Assembly: GCF_021134715.1 (NCBI RefSeq) | Contig: NC_060017.1 | Span: 5,642,001-5,706,000 of the forward strand | DNA: 64,000 nucleotides | Direction of reading: 5' to 3' | Origin: Daphnia pulex | Taxonomy: Eukaryota; Arthropoda; Branchiopoda; Diplostraca; Daphniidae | Part shown: piece by piece, positions 47,782-60,319 of the stretch | Layout of the letters: every line of letters starts with the position of its first letter | Position numbering within the stretch: position 1 is the stretch's first letter | The notes under the pieces: generated by a model | Databases searched by the model: none | Told to the model about the DNA's origin: nothing | What the model saw: the letters and a program-made list of their open reading frames with translations, nothing else | Position numbers and translations under genes: made by a program

Positions 47782-48202
47782 CTTTCTAAAAATATCAAAT
47801 TTCATGAGATTAATTCATGCTTTAAAAATTCTCTAACAAAACACAGTTTGAATAACTTCAAAGTTTCAAATTAACGTTATTCTTATGTTACTAGCAAAGA
47901 TCGTGAACACCTGGTAGACTTATATCAAATGACTGACAGCATCTAGATAATTAATAATTATCATTACTTCTTACTTGTCACTAAATTAAATTTGGTGCAC
48001 CACACTATAAACGACCATACAGTAATATTTCGAAGGTTTTGACAGCATAACAAGGACTCTGAATTAACGAACAGCTGACGAAACACAAGCTCCACCCCTT
48101 TATCTGTGGCAGACGACGTTCTTTGCATCATGCTTCTATCATACACGTGAATAAAACAAGGAAATTAAATTGCTTTCCTAGTTTTATAAAGATTAAATTA
48201 CG
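47782..48202. promoter_or_regulatory. bidirectional promoter region, RELCH-like / DHX30
   Basis: The start codons of the two genes are 421 bp apart on opposite strands, so this segment must contain both promoters and the noncoding 5' exon of the RELCH-like gene. No TATA box stands out. Confidence 0.6.
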
Positions 48203-51200
48203 ATGTTTCGCTTTTGTGCCGCCGATGTACTCAATTGGAATCAGAAAAATGTGATTTCTCGGTGTCTAATCGTGTCTTATTACAATTGTTTGCGAGTTCG
48301 TTTATGTCATGCACCGAGACTGGGAGAAACAATCCACCATCATGAAACGAAGGGTACCGGCAGTTTTTATTTTTATCTTATTCTAGCATGCCCGTACATT
48401 TTGTGTTATTATTTATAGGGCGGAATTTACACCCGAAACCTGCGCGAAGTGTTGTCAACGAAACATTTCAATCAATTTCCCAAAAGCTAAAACTACCCTT
48501 TCTTAAGCCAGTTTACACAACCATTCCTATCCATGGAGAAGGCAGAGCGTTTAAAACCATTTTGACTCTTAAATGGCCTGAAAAACAAAGGTATGAATAA
48601 CAACAGTACTTAGCCAAACATGACAGTTTATAATTTTTTTTTCAAAAACAGTTTTGAAGCAATAGGGAAAAACAAGAGAGAGTTAGAAGAATTAGTTGCT
48701 AAACAAGCATTGACTGCTTTGCAAGATTCTAATATTATTTCAGCTACAGGAAAGCTAGTGTGTGAGCTCAACACTCACAAGACTTTTGTGCCTCCCAATA
48801 GTGATGAACCAACCCAACCTTCTGTTACTGAAAACAAAGAAGGTATACAATATTTGTTCAAAAATCAATCTCATTTTCTTAATAATTCAAACCTTTCTGT
48901 AGAGTTTGCAGCTATTGAGGCCACATTTCCTAACTACAAATCAACTTTGCTTAATTGCTTCATGAAAATTTCAAATCACATGAAAGACGCCAATTTTATC
49001 GCTCGCCCGACATTTAAACATTTAAAAAGGAAAACAAACTCGAAATGGCAAGCAAGCTATAACTTGAAATGGCCCGAGGCAAAGGAGTTTTCGGGAGAGG
49101 GAACTACTCGTGCCGAAGCTGAAAAGTGATTACTTTTGTTCTTTAAATAATTAAAAGTTAAAAATTGACCAGTAATTTTCTTATAGACGTGCTATACTTT
49201 CTGCTTTAAATTGGTTGACGACAAACAATCACTTACACAAAGATGGTTATCCGAATTTATATTCCAAGGAAGAGGTACGTGATATAACTTATTTTCCGAT
49301 TATTCGAATTAATTCCACTTATTTATTTTTTCCTAGCTCCAAGAATTGAAAAAAAATACAAGCAATCCAGCTTCAGTTAAATTATCTCCAGTATTAGTAG
49401 AAGAGCTAGAGGAAGTGTTGAACGATTTCAAAATTTTAAAACCTCTGCTGGACGAAAATCGAGCAGTCTTTGAACGGGAAATTGCCGCCAGGAACTTGAT
49501 TCGAGAAGATGAAGAAGGAATAGAGGAAGTAGAAGAAGAACTCGAACTAGAAGAATCTCTAGGCAATTTACCCATTTCATCAACTAACGAATGGAAATGT
49601 GATGATAACCAGGAAGTCCCAGTAGATCCACTTACAGGACGAAGACTTCCGGTATTAAGTCCAACAGAAATTAAAAAACGATGTGATGAGTTGTACCGTA
49701 GTGCACAAATGAGACTAGTAGAAAAATCCGGTCCAGTTATTCCTCATCTTCCAATTGCGGAAAAGCGTGATGAAATTCTAGATTTAATTGAAAAAAATCG
49801 CGTCGTTGTGCTTAGCGGAGATACTGGATGTGGAAAAAGTACACAGATGCCCCAGTATTTGCTGGATTCGTATGCACTCAAGCATCGTGGCACTGACTGC
49901 AATATAATCGTAACACAGCCACGTCGCTTGGCCGCTCTTTCGTTAGCGCAAACTGTCGCAGGTCATCGCGGAGAAAAAGTAGGTTGCATATATAGACCCA
50001 CCTGTTCCATTAATCGTTATTTGAAGTTCTATTTCCATCCTAGGTTGGTGATAGCGTCGGTTACCAAGTGCGATTAAACTCAGTGCTTCCTAGTCAGCAA
50101 CAGGGTCGCATACTCTTCTGTTCGACTGGCATTCTTCTCCGAAGACTTCAAGCTTGTCCGAATATGTTAGGCATATCCCATTTAATTATCGATGAAGTAC
50201 ATGAACGAGACTGTTTGACCGATTTCACGTTAGTCATCATCAAAGATCTTTTGCGAACAAATCCGTTGTTAAAGGTAAGAAAACTGTTGTGCCTATTTTC
50301 AATAATTAACTAAAAGTATCTTACATTAGGTAATACTGATGAGCGCGTCGCTAAATGCGGACTTGCTGTCGCGCTACTTTGATTCAGCGCCACTTACTCA
50401 CGTCAGCGGAAGGGCTTTCCCTGTACAAAAACGCTTTTTATCTGAAATCAGACAGTTGACCCAAAGTTTTGGAAGTAGAATAAATAATGCCGTAACCCTG
50501 AAACCCATGGTCGACCAAGATTTACTAGTCAAACTGGTTCGCCACATCGACCTTAACAAACCTTCTCAAGGCTCGATTTTGGTTTTCCTACCGGGTTGGG
50601 CTGACATTAAAAACCTGCACTCTAAATTAAAGGTATTAATTAGTACCGTACGGTTTCTTTAATGTTATTTTATGTCGAAAGAGCGAAGATTGATTTTTTA
50701 TGCTAATGTAGGAGTTTTATCCAAGCGAGGAAACTCACTGGATTTTACCGGTCCACTCAAGACTTTCACAAACTGAACAGGAACGGATATTTGATCGCCC
50801 CCCTGAAGGTGTCAGAAAAATTGTGCTGGCCACTAATATAGCTGAAACTAGTTTAACGGTAAATTTATATTTTTGTATGGTGCTTCTCATATTGGCTTTA
50901 CTCACATATTCTTCCTCCAGATTCCGGATTGTGTCTACGTGATAGATCCAGGGGTTCATAAAGAGCTAAGGTGTGTCATGGAAAATTTGTTTTTGTAGAT
51001 TCAGTTTAAAACGTTCGGCATCTTTTTGTTTAGATACAATTCTCAGCGTGGTACAGCTGTTATGGAGAATCAGTGGGTATCCAAAGCCAATGTTCAGCAG
51101 AGAGCGGGTCGCGCTGGACGTGTTCAACCAGGAGAATCATTCCATCTGTACTCACAAGAGAAGTTTGAAGAAATGGAGCCTTTCCCACAGGCAGAAATTC

Positions 51201-52687
51201 TCCGAATTCCGCTCGAGAAGGTAGTCATGGACATTAAGGTAAAAATAGAACATTTCTGCACTGTCCTGGAAACCGTGAAAATAACCATTTCCGTTAATTA
51301 AGGCGTATGATGAAAATCTGAAATCAGTTGATTTCTTAAGCCGGACATTGGAACCTCCTACACATCGTTCGATCTACGACGCAATTCAAGAATTGCAGTC
51401 GATCGGTGCGTTGGACGAATACGAACACCTTACACCACTGGGACGACGTATCGCCCAGTTTTCCACGCATCCTCGTTTGGCCAAATCACTAGTCTTTGCA
51501 ACTCTTTTCCGCTGTCTCGATCCAGTCGCATCAATCGTGGCTGGCCTTAGTTCAGCTCGTGAGGGCTGGTCTGTGGAATCTACTGTCGAAAAACAACGAC
51601 AAGTTATTCGGCAAGCCAAGAATCGGTTTCATTCAACAAGCGACCACCTGGCTTTGGCCAATTTAGTGAAACAGTTTCGTAATCAACGTGGTCGATATGA
51701 AGTTGATGAATTCTGCGATCAATTTCGAGCCAATCCCAAATCACTTTATTTTCTCAGAGGTATTACTAAACTAGTTAAACTAAAATTAAACGAACAAAAT
51801 CACCAAATGCTTACCTATGGTTACAGGTGTTAGGAGTTTGTTAGTAGACCATTTAAAGGATGCGAATTTACTAAGTGATAGGCAGGACGCCGATTCTACT
51901 CGTCACCCGGTGAACATGTACGCGGACAATGAAGAAATGGTCAAAGCGGCTCTCCTTATGGGATTCGGTGATCGAATTCTCAGAGTACGTAGAGGAAGAA
52001 TGATAAAAGGAATGATCAGATCCAATGAAACCGTCATTTTGAGCGAGTATGTTTTCTTTTATATTCAACGGCATTCAGAATGCTAAAAAAATGTTTTTTC
52101 ACATTTCCAGGAAGCATGGACCGGTTCATATTGTGCCAGATTCAGTCAACGCTGACGTTAAGAGAATTAATTCCGATTTTGTCTTCTATTTCAATGGCAT
52201 TTTTTCAACGGAACGTAGAGCTTTTGGTAATGTTATGCAATCTATTTTTCCTTGCCCTAGTTAATTAATATAATGATTATTATTCTTGATTAAATTTAGT
52301 CGTACGAGATACAACCCAGATATCGAACATAGCTACGTTGCTGACTGCTGGAAAGTCGATTGCAAACGACAATTTAAACTCACCAAATGATTCTGTAAAT
52401 ATCGTTGTTGACGGTAGCAGAAACATGAAGTTTGCTTGTTTGTCAAGGTTGGTTCTTTTCGAAATTCTTTTATGCTGCATAACCTCATTTTTGCATTCAA
52501 ATTTAATCACAGGGAATCAGAGCTTTTAATGGGCCTTCGATACTCTTTGGGTGAAACCTGTGATTTTCTACTGCGGACTGCTGGATCACGACAAACGAAT
52601 GATGTTGCTGCAACTGTAGGAAAATTTCATGGGCGACAGATTGAATTGCTTTCACGTTTGTTGTCACCAAAGGACGACTTTGAGTAA
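48203..52687 (+). CDS. DHX30: DHX30 DEAH-box RNA helicase
   Basis: ATP-dependent RNA helicase that in animals acts mainly in mitochondrial RNA granules and mitoribosome assembly. Fifteen exons: 48203-48353, 48419-48590, 48652-49125, 49187-49274, 49337-49978, 50044-50274, 50330-50632, 50712-50858, 50921-50970, 51034-51238, 51303-51759, 51827-52046, 52111-52226, 52300-52447, 52513-52687. This gives 1,192 residues, essentially the vertebrate length. The N-terminus is Arg/Cys/hydrophobic with few acids, fitting a mitochondrial presequence. Two dsRBD-like segments follow (about 75-125 and 220-295). The linker [18 protein letters not shown] resembles DHX30. Core motifs: Walker [10 protein letters not shown] (456-464), DEVH (559-562), motif III reading SAS (591-593) instead of SAT, and QQRAGRAGR. 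Poly(A) signal at 52722. Confidence 0.92.
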
Positions 52688-52721
52688 TTAGATAAAATTA
52701 ATTCTATAGTGAACAATTAAT

Positions 52722-52727
52722 AATAAA
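52722..52727 (+). terminator. poly(A) signal for DHX30
   Basis: AATAAA 35 bases after the DHX30 stop codon. Confidence 0.6.
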
Positions 52728-53230
52728 TTAATGATTTGTTATAAATTTGGTTTTAATTGAAGAATGTGTTAATCAAAGTGAATAACGCTAGTGCTATAAG
52801 TCGGTCTTGACTTAACGTTTATTCACGTACATGGTCCTAAACAAATTATGTACATCAGTAACTCAAAAGGGTTAAAGCGTTGAATTGCTAATATATGCCA
52901 ATCGGCAGGAAAGACACACCAAACAAACATATCAAATGAAGGAAATAAGGGCTTTTCTGTTTACAATCAAAAATTGTGGTCTGCGTAACCTATCAGTGTC
53001 GATGGGAAAGAAAAGGACGCGTGAAGAGTCTTGAAATATGCAAGAACACCTTACTGCCATTTTCCATAGATTTACATCCCATACAGGCAAATGCTAAGCT
53101 CCTTATCTAATGCCAATAACAACCTCAAAAGACTTTAATAGTTACTTTTCAACTCTTCACACTGAATTGCGTTTTTAGTACTTAACATCCTCCTTTTTCA
53201 AGGTGCGGTAGTAACGGTTAGTTATACTAA
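52728..53230. other. convergent 3' UTR region of DHX30 and HERPUD
   Basis: About 500 bp between two convergent stop codons. It presumably holds mostly the HERPUD 3' UTR. No coding sequence. Confidence 0.55.
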
Positions 53231-54797
53231 TTAATTAAGAGCTTCTGGAGCAGGAACTTCTGGTATCAGCGATGTGAAAAAACCGACCAACAGGTTTAGG
53301 GCCACGTTGAAGCCGCTGAGAGTGGCAGGTGCTGGTTGAACTCTGTCCGTCGCCGTATTAGTCGGTCGGGGATCAACTTCAGCACCCAAAGGATTGTTTG
53401 GTATTGCTTCAGCTCCATCAAGACCAGCCACTTGCTCAGCGTTCTCAATGACTTCTCTATTAGCCGCCACCTCAGCAGCAGCAGCAGCAGCATTGGCGAT
53501 GATTTCTCTATTGCGGTCGACAGCGTTTCGTCTTTGATGGAGAGCTTTTTGGTAGAAATAAATACCCGCGACGATAAGGGTAACTAACATGAAGCGAGGC
53601 AATGATGAGTAGTAATACATAACTCCAAGCAGTATAGCCATCCGCGAAGTGATATAAACCCAATCAAGCCAATCACGAGCTTGTCTGGCACCATCGTCAT
53701 CATCCTCTTGGGCAACACCGCCAACTTGGGGCAGTGGTGGACGTCTCTGTGCCTGCTCTTGCTGTGGTCGGTTGATTTCAGCAGGGGCTGCGGGAGGAGG
53801 AGGTGGGGAAACGACCGGCGTAGAAACAGCAGGAGCGGTAGGACTCAAATATTGTTGGCCATTGCTGATGTGATGCATGTACTGCGCCCAATATTGTTGA
53901 GCGTACGTTTGTTGCCACCATAGAAGTTGCTGTGTGACTGGGTCAGCTCCTGGAACTTGATTGGCCCATACAGGGAATTGTCCGTTAGTTAAATCCCATT
54001 CTTGTTGTGGCTGTTGCATCCCTGCTGGGGTCGTTGAGGGCGCTGCAACACTAGCTGTATTACGATGTCTTAATCCGTCTTCAACGACATTAGAAATGCC
54101 AGCCTTCAAATAATAAAAAAATAATAATATTTTAATAATTTGTAACAGTACATGACCAAATAAGAAACAACACAAATAAGTAACAGGATTTCAAGAAATA
54201 TTATAAACCCCGATATTAGCATTCATAGTTATACTTTAAAAAATCGCCTGCGTTTAGTATGCCCACCGGACAAATTTTAGTAAGACCAAGGACCAATTGT
54301 TCTAATTTGATATAACCACACCCCACCAAGTGTCTTGCACAAAGCTAGTTTTAAAAGAATGAATATGAGGTGTTGGATGCAAAACTGTACTTTTATAAAT
54401 TCAGATATTATTAATGAGAAAAAAAATACACTTACATTTGTTGTGTCAACTTGTTCACGGTTTTCAGCTGATGGAGTTCGTTTTAATGTGTACACTAAAT
54501 GTAGTGTATGTGTCTGTTCATGGTCAAGATCTCTCAGGAAGTCCTGAAAGATCTCATTGTCTCGCAAAAGTTTACCTTGATAAATCAACCTTTGCTCTTC
54601 TGGTTTCTAAAAAAGATAAACATATGACATGGCAGCTGAAACTAGTTTTTCGTAGCTAATTTTCTTACTGGCTTTGATGGATATTGGTTTTGCAGATAGA
54701 TCTTCAGCTGATTGACACTACTCGTTGATTCACCGCTGTACACCACATCTGATAGCTTTAGGCTAGGAGTTTTTATGACCAGAGTGACTGGTGGCAT
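53231..54797 (-). CDS. HERPUD ER membrane ubiquitin-like protein
   Basis: HERPUD1/2 family, an ER-membrane factor that scaffolds the HRD1 complex in ER-associated degradation. Three exons: 54797-54669, 54606-54436, 54103-53231, joined in phase 0, giving 390 residues, the same as human HERPUD1. Residues about 4-85 form the ubiquitin-like domain (VTLVIKTPSLKLSD, QRLIYQGKLLRD, HTLHLVYTLK). A Gln/Tyr-rich middle follows (WWQQTYAQQYWAQYMHH), with a Pro run and the DWLDWVYITSRMAILLGVMY segment. Next is the hydrophobic pair (residues about 265-300, including PRFMLVTLIVAGIYFY) that makes the ER hairpin, then an Ala-rich stretch, then GFFTSLIPE near the end. The start exon opens after acceptor tttttag (exon start 54833), so a noncoding exon lies upstream. 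Confidence 0.92.
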
Positions 54798-56750
54798 AAT
54801 TGCTGGCAAATACAGTCCTTGTAACTGCTGAACCTAAAAAGCAACAAAAAAAGTATCCTAAGGTTATTAAAATGCTGGATAGGCAAAGCTTCATGTATTA
54901 GATAGATGGGGGTCAAAACTTCTTACAAGTGCATCTGCACTCAATAAAACATGGAACTGGTTTCAAGTTGAAACCAGATTCCAATGTGTGAATCTAGGAA
55001 AATTGGAAAACTAGATAACTTAAACAAATAAGGCCACTTGAACTGATGACGCCTCCCAACTTTGCAAATGAAAAACGTAAAAATGTGGAAAAAAAAATTG
55101 CGTCGTCCATGAAAACTCGAATTTGATATGTAAAACTCTAGTCGAGAACGATAAAAGACAAAGATGATTTCTTTATTTACAAGCTTACTTTTTTGAACAG
55201 AATAAAAACACTTCTTGTCGCTCGAAATCGAATGACGCAACTGAGCTCTGGCTGCTTACTGCCCGTCTCTGCTTAGCAGCAGACCACAGCTGCGAGGGTG
55301 TAGTACAGTGTACAACAACAAAAAATACAAATCCCCAGGCGAGCCTGTTGGGGTAGACTGTAGAGCTATCTGCAAGAAAGCATACAGAAATACAAAAACG
55401 AAAGTCATCTTCCATGAGGCCATGACACGATATATACAAACGTTGAAACCTTGAAGCTCCTGCTTTGGGATATGCTTTGCTGCTGTCGTGAAAGATTCAT
55501 GGATATATGTGGCTTTAACTCCGCCTCAAAACATTCTTTTGGTTTAAAGTAAAGAAGTGCGTAATCAATCAGAAGGAATAATCTCTTGATTGCCATGATG
55601 TTTTGCGAGGTTTTGCATGCTGGGTTTCCCCCCCCCACACACACACACACCGACAGGACGTGACACACTTAATGAAGGATGCTTCTTGAACGAGGTTATA
55701 TAAAGATGTGATCTCCACTTTTTTGTAGTTGATTGATTACCCTTAAAAAATTTTTTGATTGTGCTGTTTTAAACTACTTTTTAAATTGTTCAGACATTTA
55801 TTGTAGAAATGCTTCGACGTATTTGCTATTGTTTTATTCTATTATCCTGCATATGTGTAACTACAAAATCGTCTGATGTATTTAATTTAATTTAAATGTA
55901 ACGCTAGATTTCTAAAATCATTCTCCCGCCCGAAAAAGAAAAAGTGCCTAGTCATGATGATCCGCCAATCCTACCTTTACAAATCAAACAGTTTTCTTTT
56001 TTTAGCGAAATTTAATATTCAATAAATATTCAGTATGCAGTCAATACACTGCAACCATCTGTTAGTAAACACGGAATTGTCGCATTCGGTGTTTACGTCA
56101 TCGCAGTAAAAAAAAAATAAGTAATCCGTTATACTCGTCGCAGCGTGATTGGTTGAACTTATTCGTCATGACGGGATTGGCCAACGTAATCAAACCAGTA
56201 GCTATCAAGACCGGTTTTGTTGAACTTGCGATTGCAGCTCCACTAAACATGATTTCCCGTTTCCGTATTATTATTTTTTTTCTGTAGAAATTTTATTGTA
56301 TAGCTGATTTAACAAAAATGGATAAAAACATGCAGTCAACGTTTTCCCTTATTGAATACAACGCAACGACAGTCAATTATGTTTTGCAATGTTTTGTGAT
56401 AATAGAATTTGAAAGGGTAGAAGTAGACAGAGAAGTTAATATTGCCGAAAGAGCCGTGTCATTTTCTATCTTGTTATACATTCATCATAGCGCTGTTTTT
56501 GTACGAATTTGGTGTGAAACTTTTTTTTGTTCCATTTATGTAGTTTCTTCGCTATCCGATAGAGGCGCTGTTATTCGGAGAAAGTTTAAGCAGACACTGC
56601 CAGGCACAATATTATGTGTTTTCAAGGTTACATTCTGTTTATCTTTTCATTTGGTAGCAGACGAAAATAGCTCACTTAAAAATGTTTTGATACCGGGAAT
56701 GCTGTAAGTCAATAATCCATTGTATTCATTCATTTACTTCTATAGTAATC
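54798..56750. other. HERPUD 5' region and spacer before NUDT19
   Basis: A likely noncoding first exon of HERPUD ends at a GTAAGC donor near 55189-55195 (minus); a second candidate donor (GTAAGA) is near 54926. A C run joined to (CA)n lies at 55628-55650. A 129-codon plus-strand frame at 56318-56707 has no recognisable features. Confidence 0.45.
55628..55650. repeat. poly-C plus (CA)n microsatellite
   Basis: A run of C directly followed by about eight CA units, upstream of HERPUD. Confidence 0.85.
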
Positions 56751-58430
56751 ATGGGGCCGGTCTCATGGAAAAATGCGTCCACTTTGGTATAATCTTTCGG
56801 TAATTAAAAAAAAGAACAATGTGATAATGACAATATTTTAAATAGATCGTATTAGCTCGAAATCGCCTAAGTCAGGCAACGCACATTAAAGCCAATGAAC
56901 AACAAAAACAGCTGCCTGATTACAGTTGTATGTTATTGAAGCGTAGTTCTCAAAGCAAATTCTTTGCAAATGCCTTTGTGTTTCCTGGAGGAGCCATCGA
57001 GGTTGCAGACTTCTCACCATCTTGGCTAGAGCATTTCAATGAAAATGGCTTTAATCGAGAAAAGTTGACATCTGAATTTGTTGTTTCTAAGCATGACAAA
57101 GTCCCGCTGTATGGCAATGCTCCACACCCAGATTGCATTCCTGAAGTAGGTTACCGTATCAGTGCCATCAGAGAAACATTCGAGGAAACAGGTGTTTTGT
57201 TCTGTAAACCCATTCAAAGTCATAAACAGTCCAACAACGTCCTTAAAATTGACGATTTAATCGAATGGCAAAAACGTGTTCATCATAACCCAGAAGAGTT
57301 TCTTCTCTTGTGTAAAAAGTATTTTTTGCTTCCCGACCTTTGGTCATTGTATGAATGGTCCAACTGGCTTACCCCTGTTAACATGGGGCCAAAAAGATAC
57401 GACACCATATTTTATATTTGTGTTGTCGACGATTTACCTGACGTGCGAATCGACGGATGCGAGATCATCGAACTTTTGGTGCGTTTAATAACCTTTTTTT
57501 TTTTTTTCAAAGAAAACAAATTCAGTGTGTACATTGTTGTTTCATAGTGGGCTGATCCGTGTAGCGCGGTTTGGAAGCACGTGCAAGGCCACATTTGGTT
57601 GGCTCCGCCTCAACTGTATGAACTCAGCAGATTAGCGCAAATCAATAGCGCCGAAGACTTGAAAATATTTTCCAAGAAAAGGCAGCTGGACGGTATCGAG
57701 CGTTGGCTTCCCATCCGCTGCAAAACCAAGAATGGGCACATTATGACAATACTTCCGGGTAGGAAAACTCTTTTCTCTGTTTCGTTACGTGTCCCTCTTG
57801 AATATGATTATTGCGTGAGGGAATATGCCTTTGTTTGAACCTAGGCATACAAATGTGTGTGTACAAAAGAACATTCCAGACAGGGAATATTTTTTCCGTT
57901 GAAAGTGGTCGGTCCTAGACCGACTTGTGTTATGCAAGTATGGGAACGTTGCGGTATTGTACGCGAGACTATCCCTTCTAAAGAGACTTGAAAACCTCCG
58001 AGGCCTGTTAAACAGTGGACTTGACCTCGTTTTTACGATAAAGTGCTGACGAAAGTGAAAGTGCTAACCATGTGTAGACAATGCTCAAACTTTCCAAATT
58101 GTACTATGTTTGATGAAGCAATTTTGTTTGCCTTTGAGTTTTTTTTTTTTTACTTTTCCATTCGACTTTCTCTCGGTTTGCGACAGACCTTTGTGATAAT
58201 TTTAACCCTCCTTTTTAGGTGATTCGCTTTACCCTGAAACCGAAGATACCCCTAGTGCAGATATCGAGGAAGATGATTCCAGCTCCGAAGCCACGTCAAA
58301 GAACAGGATTAGTTTTTTCAGTCCAAAACTCTTCCGCATTGGTTGTAACATCGTCGATCCACGCGGTCATAAGCAGCCCAGAGATTTACCCGAGGAAATA
58401 AATGACAGCACTCTTCAATCGAATATGTAA
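56751..58430 (+). CDS. NUDT19: NUDT19-type nudix hydrolase (acyl-CoA diphosphatase)
   Basis: NUDT19 hydrolyses CoA and acyl-CoAs to phosphopantetheine products and 3',5'-ADP, in peroxisomes in mammals. Four exons: 56751-56786 (12 codons), 56846-57478, 57548-57758, 58219-58430, giving 363 residues. Start MGPVSWKNASTLIVLARN parallels the family N-terminus. FANAFVFPGGAIEVADF supplies the Gly part of the nudix box. After a roughly 60-residue insertion, RISAIRETFEETGVLFC supplies the REx2EExG part, the split box typical of this subfamily. LWSLYEWSNWLTP, KRYDTIFYICVV, IWLAPPQLYELSRLA, DGIERWLPI and LPGDSLYPE follow in family order. The C-terminus reads SNM, not the usual peroxisomal signal. An internal 460-bp intron (57759-58218) is long for this window. 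Confidence 0.92.
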
Positions 58431-59280
58431 ATGACTCATCAAAAAAGGTAATACATAAAAACAGTCGTTAAAAAAATCCTCAGCTCTGCGTATAAACTGT
58501 CAATATTCACTTGAAATCTTCTTCGAAGAAGGAAAAAGTGCCAAAACTGCATTTGTTATCGTTAAATGCTCGTTTTTCTTGATAAATGATGTACACATTT
58601 GCTTCGTTTCTGTATACTGTGCAGCTAGAAATGAATAAGGCAGTGTGACATATTCGAGAAAACTTTCACCCATCCTCATTTGCCCTGCAGGAGGTCGTGA
58701 TCACATCTTTTTGGTGTGTACGTACGGTGAAAATTGTATGCTTTTGTGATAACGTCCCTCTGCATGACTAGATGCATAGCGATATCCAACTTGATGTCAT
58801 CTAACTTTCCACTTTGGTTCAAAAATGTCAATGGCCCCTTGGTGATTCCTTTTTTGTTTCTCTCCTTTTTGTTTCTTATGTTTTTACAATAGAAGGAGCT
58901 ATATTTTATCGCGAAAAAAAGAACTTGGTTATGAGGTGTCTTAGTAACGTGAAAGGATCTGATATGCGATATTTTCTCTGATCTATTTTTCTCCTTTAGC
59001 TCAAGTGACAGCTAAGAGGTCATCGACACTATATCCTACATCCTCGTGCAGCACATAAACAAGATTCTACCTAGATAGAGGATAATAGCCTACGGATTAC
59101 GGGGTTTTCCCTCGTTATTAAAATAACGCTTTATTTTTACGAAAAATACAAAAGAAACTAAAGCTGAAAAGCACTTTGGTTTATACTAACTGACGTAATT
59201 TATTTCAGCTTTTCGTAGTTAGCTTTTTCCCTTCACTTAAGACACTTAAAATAATTCATTACTTCATTGGTATTTAATTG
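58431..59280. other. spacer, NUDT19 3' UTR and beyond
   Basis: No supported gene. T/A-rich with no clear repeat. Confidence 0.5.
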
Positions 59281-60319
59281 TCATTCTTCCATACAGATGA
59301 GATACAGCCCAACTTTGATAAGTATATGAAATTGCACATGGTCGTAAGTCTGAGGTTCCCCATAACTATTGCGCAAACTGCAAAGGTCTGCCAAAAAATG
59401 GTCAATGCGGGTCCTGTACAAATGTGGTACGTATATGTTGTAACGTTTCTAAATATATCATAGCTTTCTACATGATTTTATGGAAATGTCCCAGAAGCTC
59501 ACATCATGCAGAGAGCTCTGCTATCTTTCGATATCCACACAACAACAAGGCGAGCACAAAAACTCAAGCATATTCGAACCATTTAGTCTGCAAAAAAAGG
59601 GCTACATATTTTGTTATATTTTTCTCTGAATATTTATAGCCAATTTCTTGTCCAGTTTCTTTCTTCAAAGTCTGCCTTCAAGCTCTGCTATGTTTTTCTT
59701 TCAATATTTCGGCCATCCTTTTAGCTGTTTATCTAAAATGTACATTTCCTTCGCTTTCAGACTAACCTGATTATCTAGATACGTGGCATTATTTCCTGAT
59801 TTTTCGACAAGACTTGTTCTCTTTATATTGGAATTTTCCCGTCATCTCTCAACCTTAGTACCACTCCAGCAACTTGCAATGCAAGAAAAACCTGATTTTT
59901 CAAATGCCACACTTCTGCCCTTATAAGGTACGGTTACGTATAACATTGCAGTTATTTTAAACTTGTATTTCCTCATTTTTGTTTGAGACTCACACCAAAC
60001 TTAACTTGAAGTCATTTCCTTATTCTGAGCATGGTCATTGATCAAAACATTTACTGTGGTATCACTCTATTATGGCGTGCGACCTTGTGGGCGGACCAAA
60101 AGAAGAAATCCCTTGAAAAGCCAACGCGCATGAAAATTGGGCCAGGGCTTGTGCATTGCAATGGATTACCCATTTCGCCAATTGGGATTGATTTTTGTAC
60201 ATTTCCAGTACGTTAACTATGTGGACTTGTCTAGCGAGGTAAATACCAACTACGGCTATCAATCAGAAAATTGCCAACGAGAACACGGATGTGAAGTTAT
60301 TTGTTACCAAGTCAAATAA
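59281..60319 (+). CDS. possible small Cys-rich secreted protein gene (partial model)
   Basis: Weakly supported. An exon ending at a good donor (AATGTG|GTACGT, exon end 59426) reads NYCANCKGLPKNGQCGSC in frame. An acceptor at 60206-60207 (tgtacatttccag) opens an exon reading YVNYVDLSSEVNTNYGYQ then ENCQREHGCEVICYQVK to a stop at 60317-60319. The two can join in phase 0 and would give a chain with seven Cys. A third fragment before it (acceptor catacag at 59295, donor GTC|GTAAGT near 59343) is in a different register, so the exon structure is not settled. No signal-peptide exon was found. Family unknown. Confidence 0.25.

Noticed and set aside
56318-56707. 129-codon ORF just upstream of NUDT19
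   Set aside because: No recognisable motif, and separate from the NUDT19 frame, which starts cleanly at 56751.
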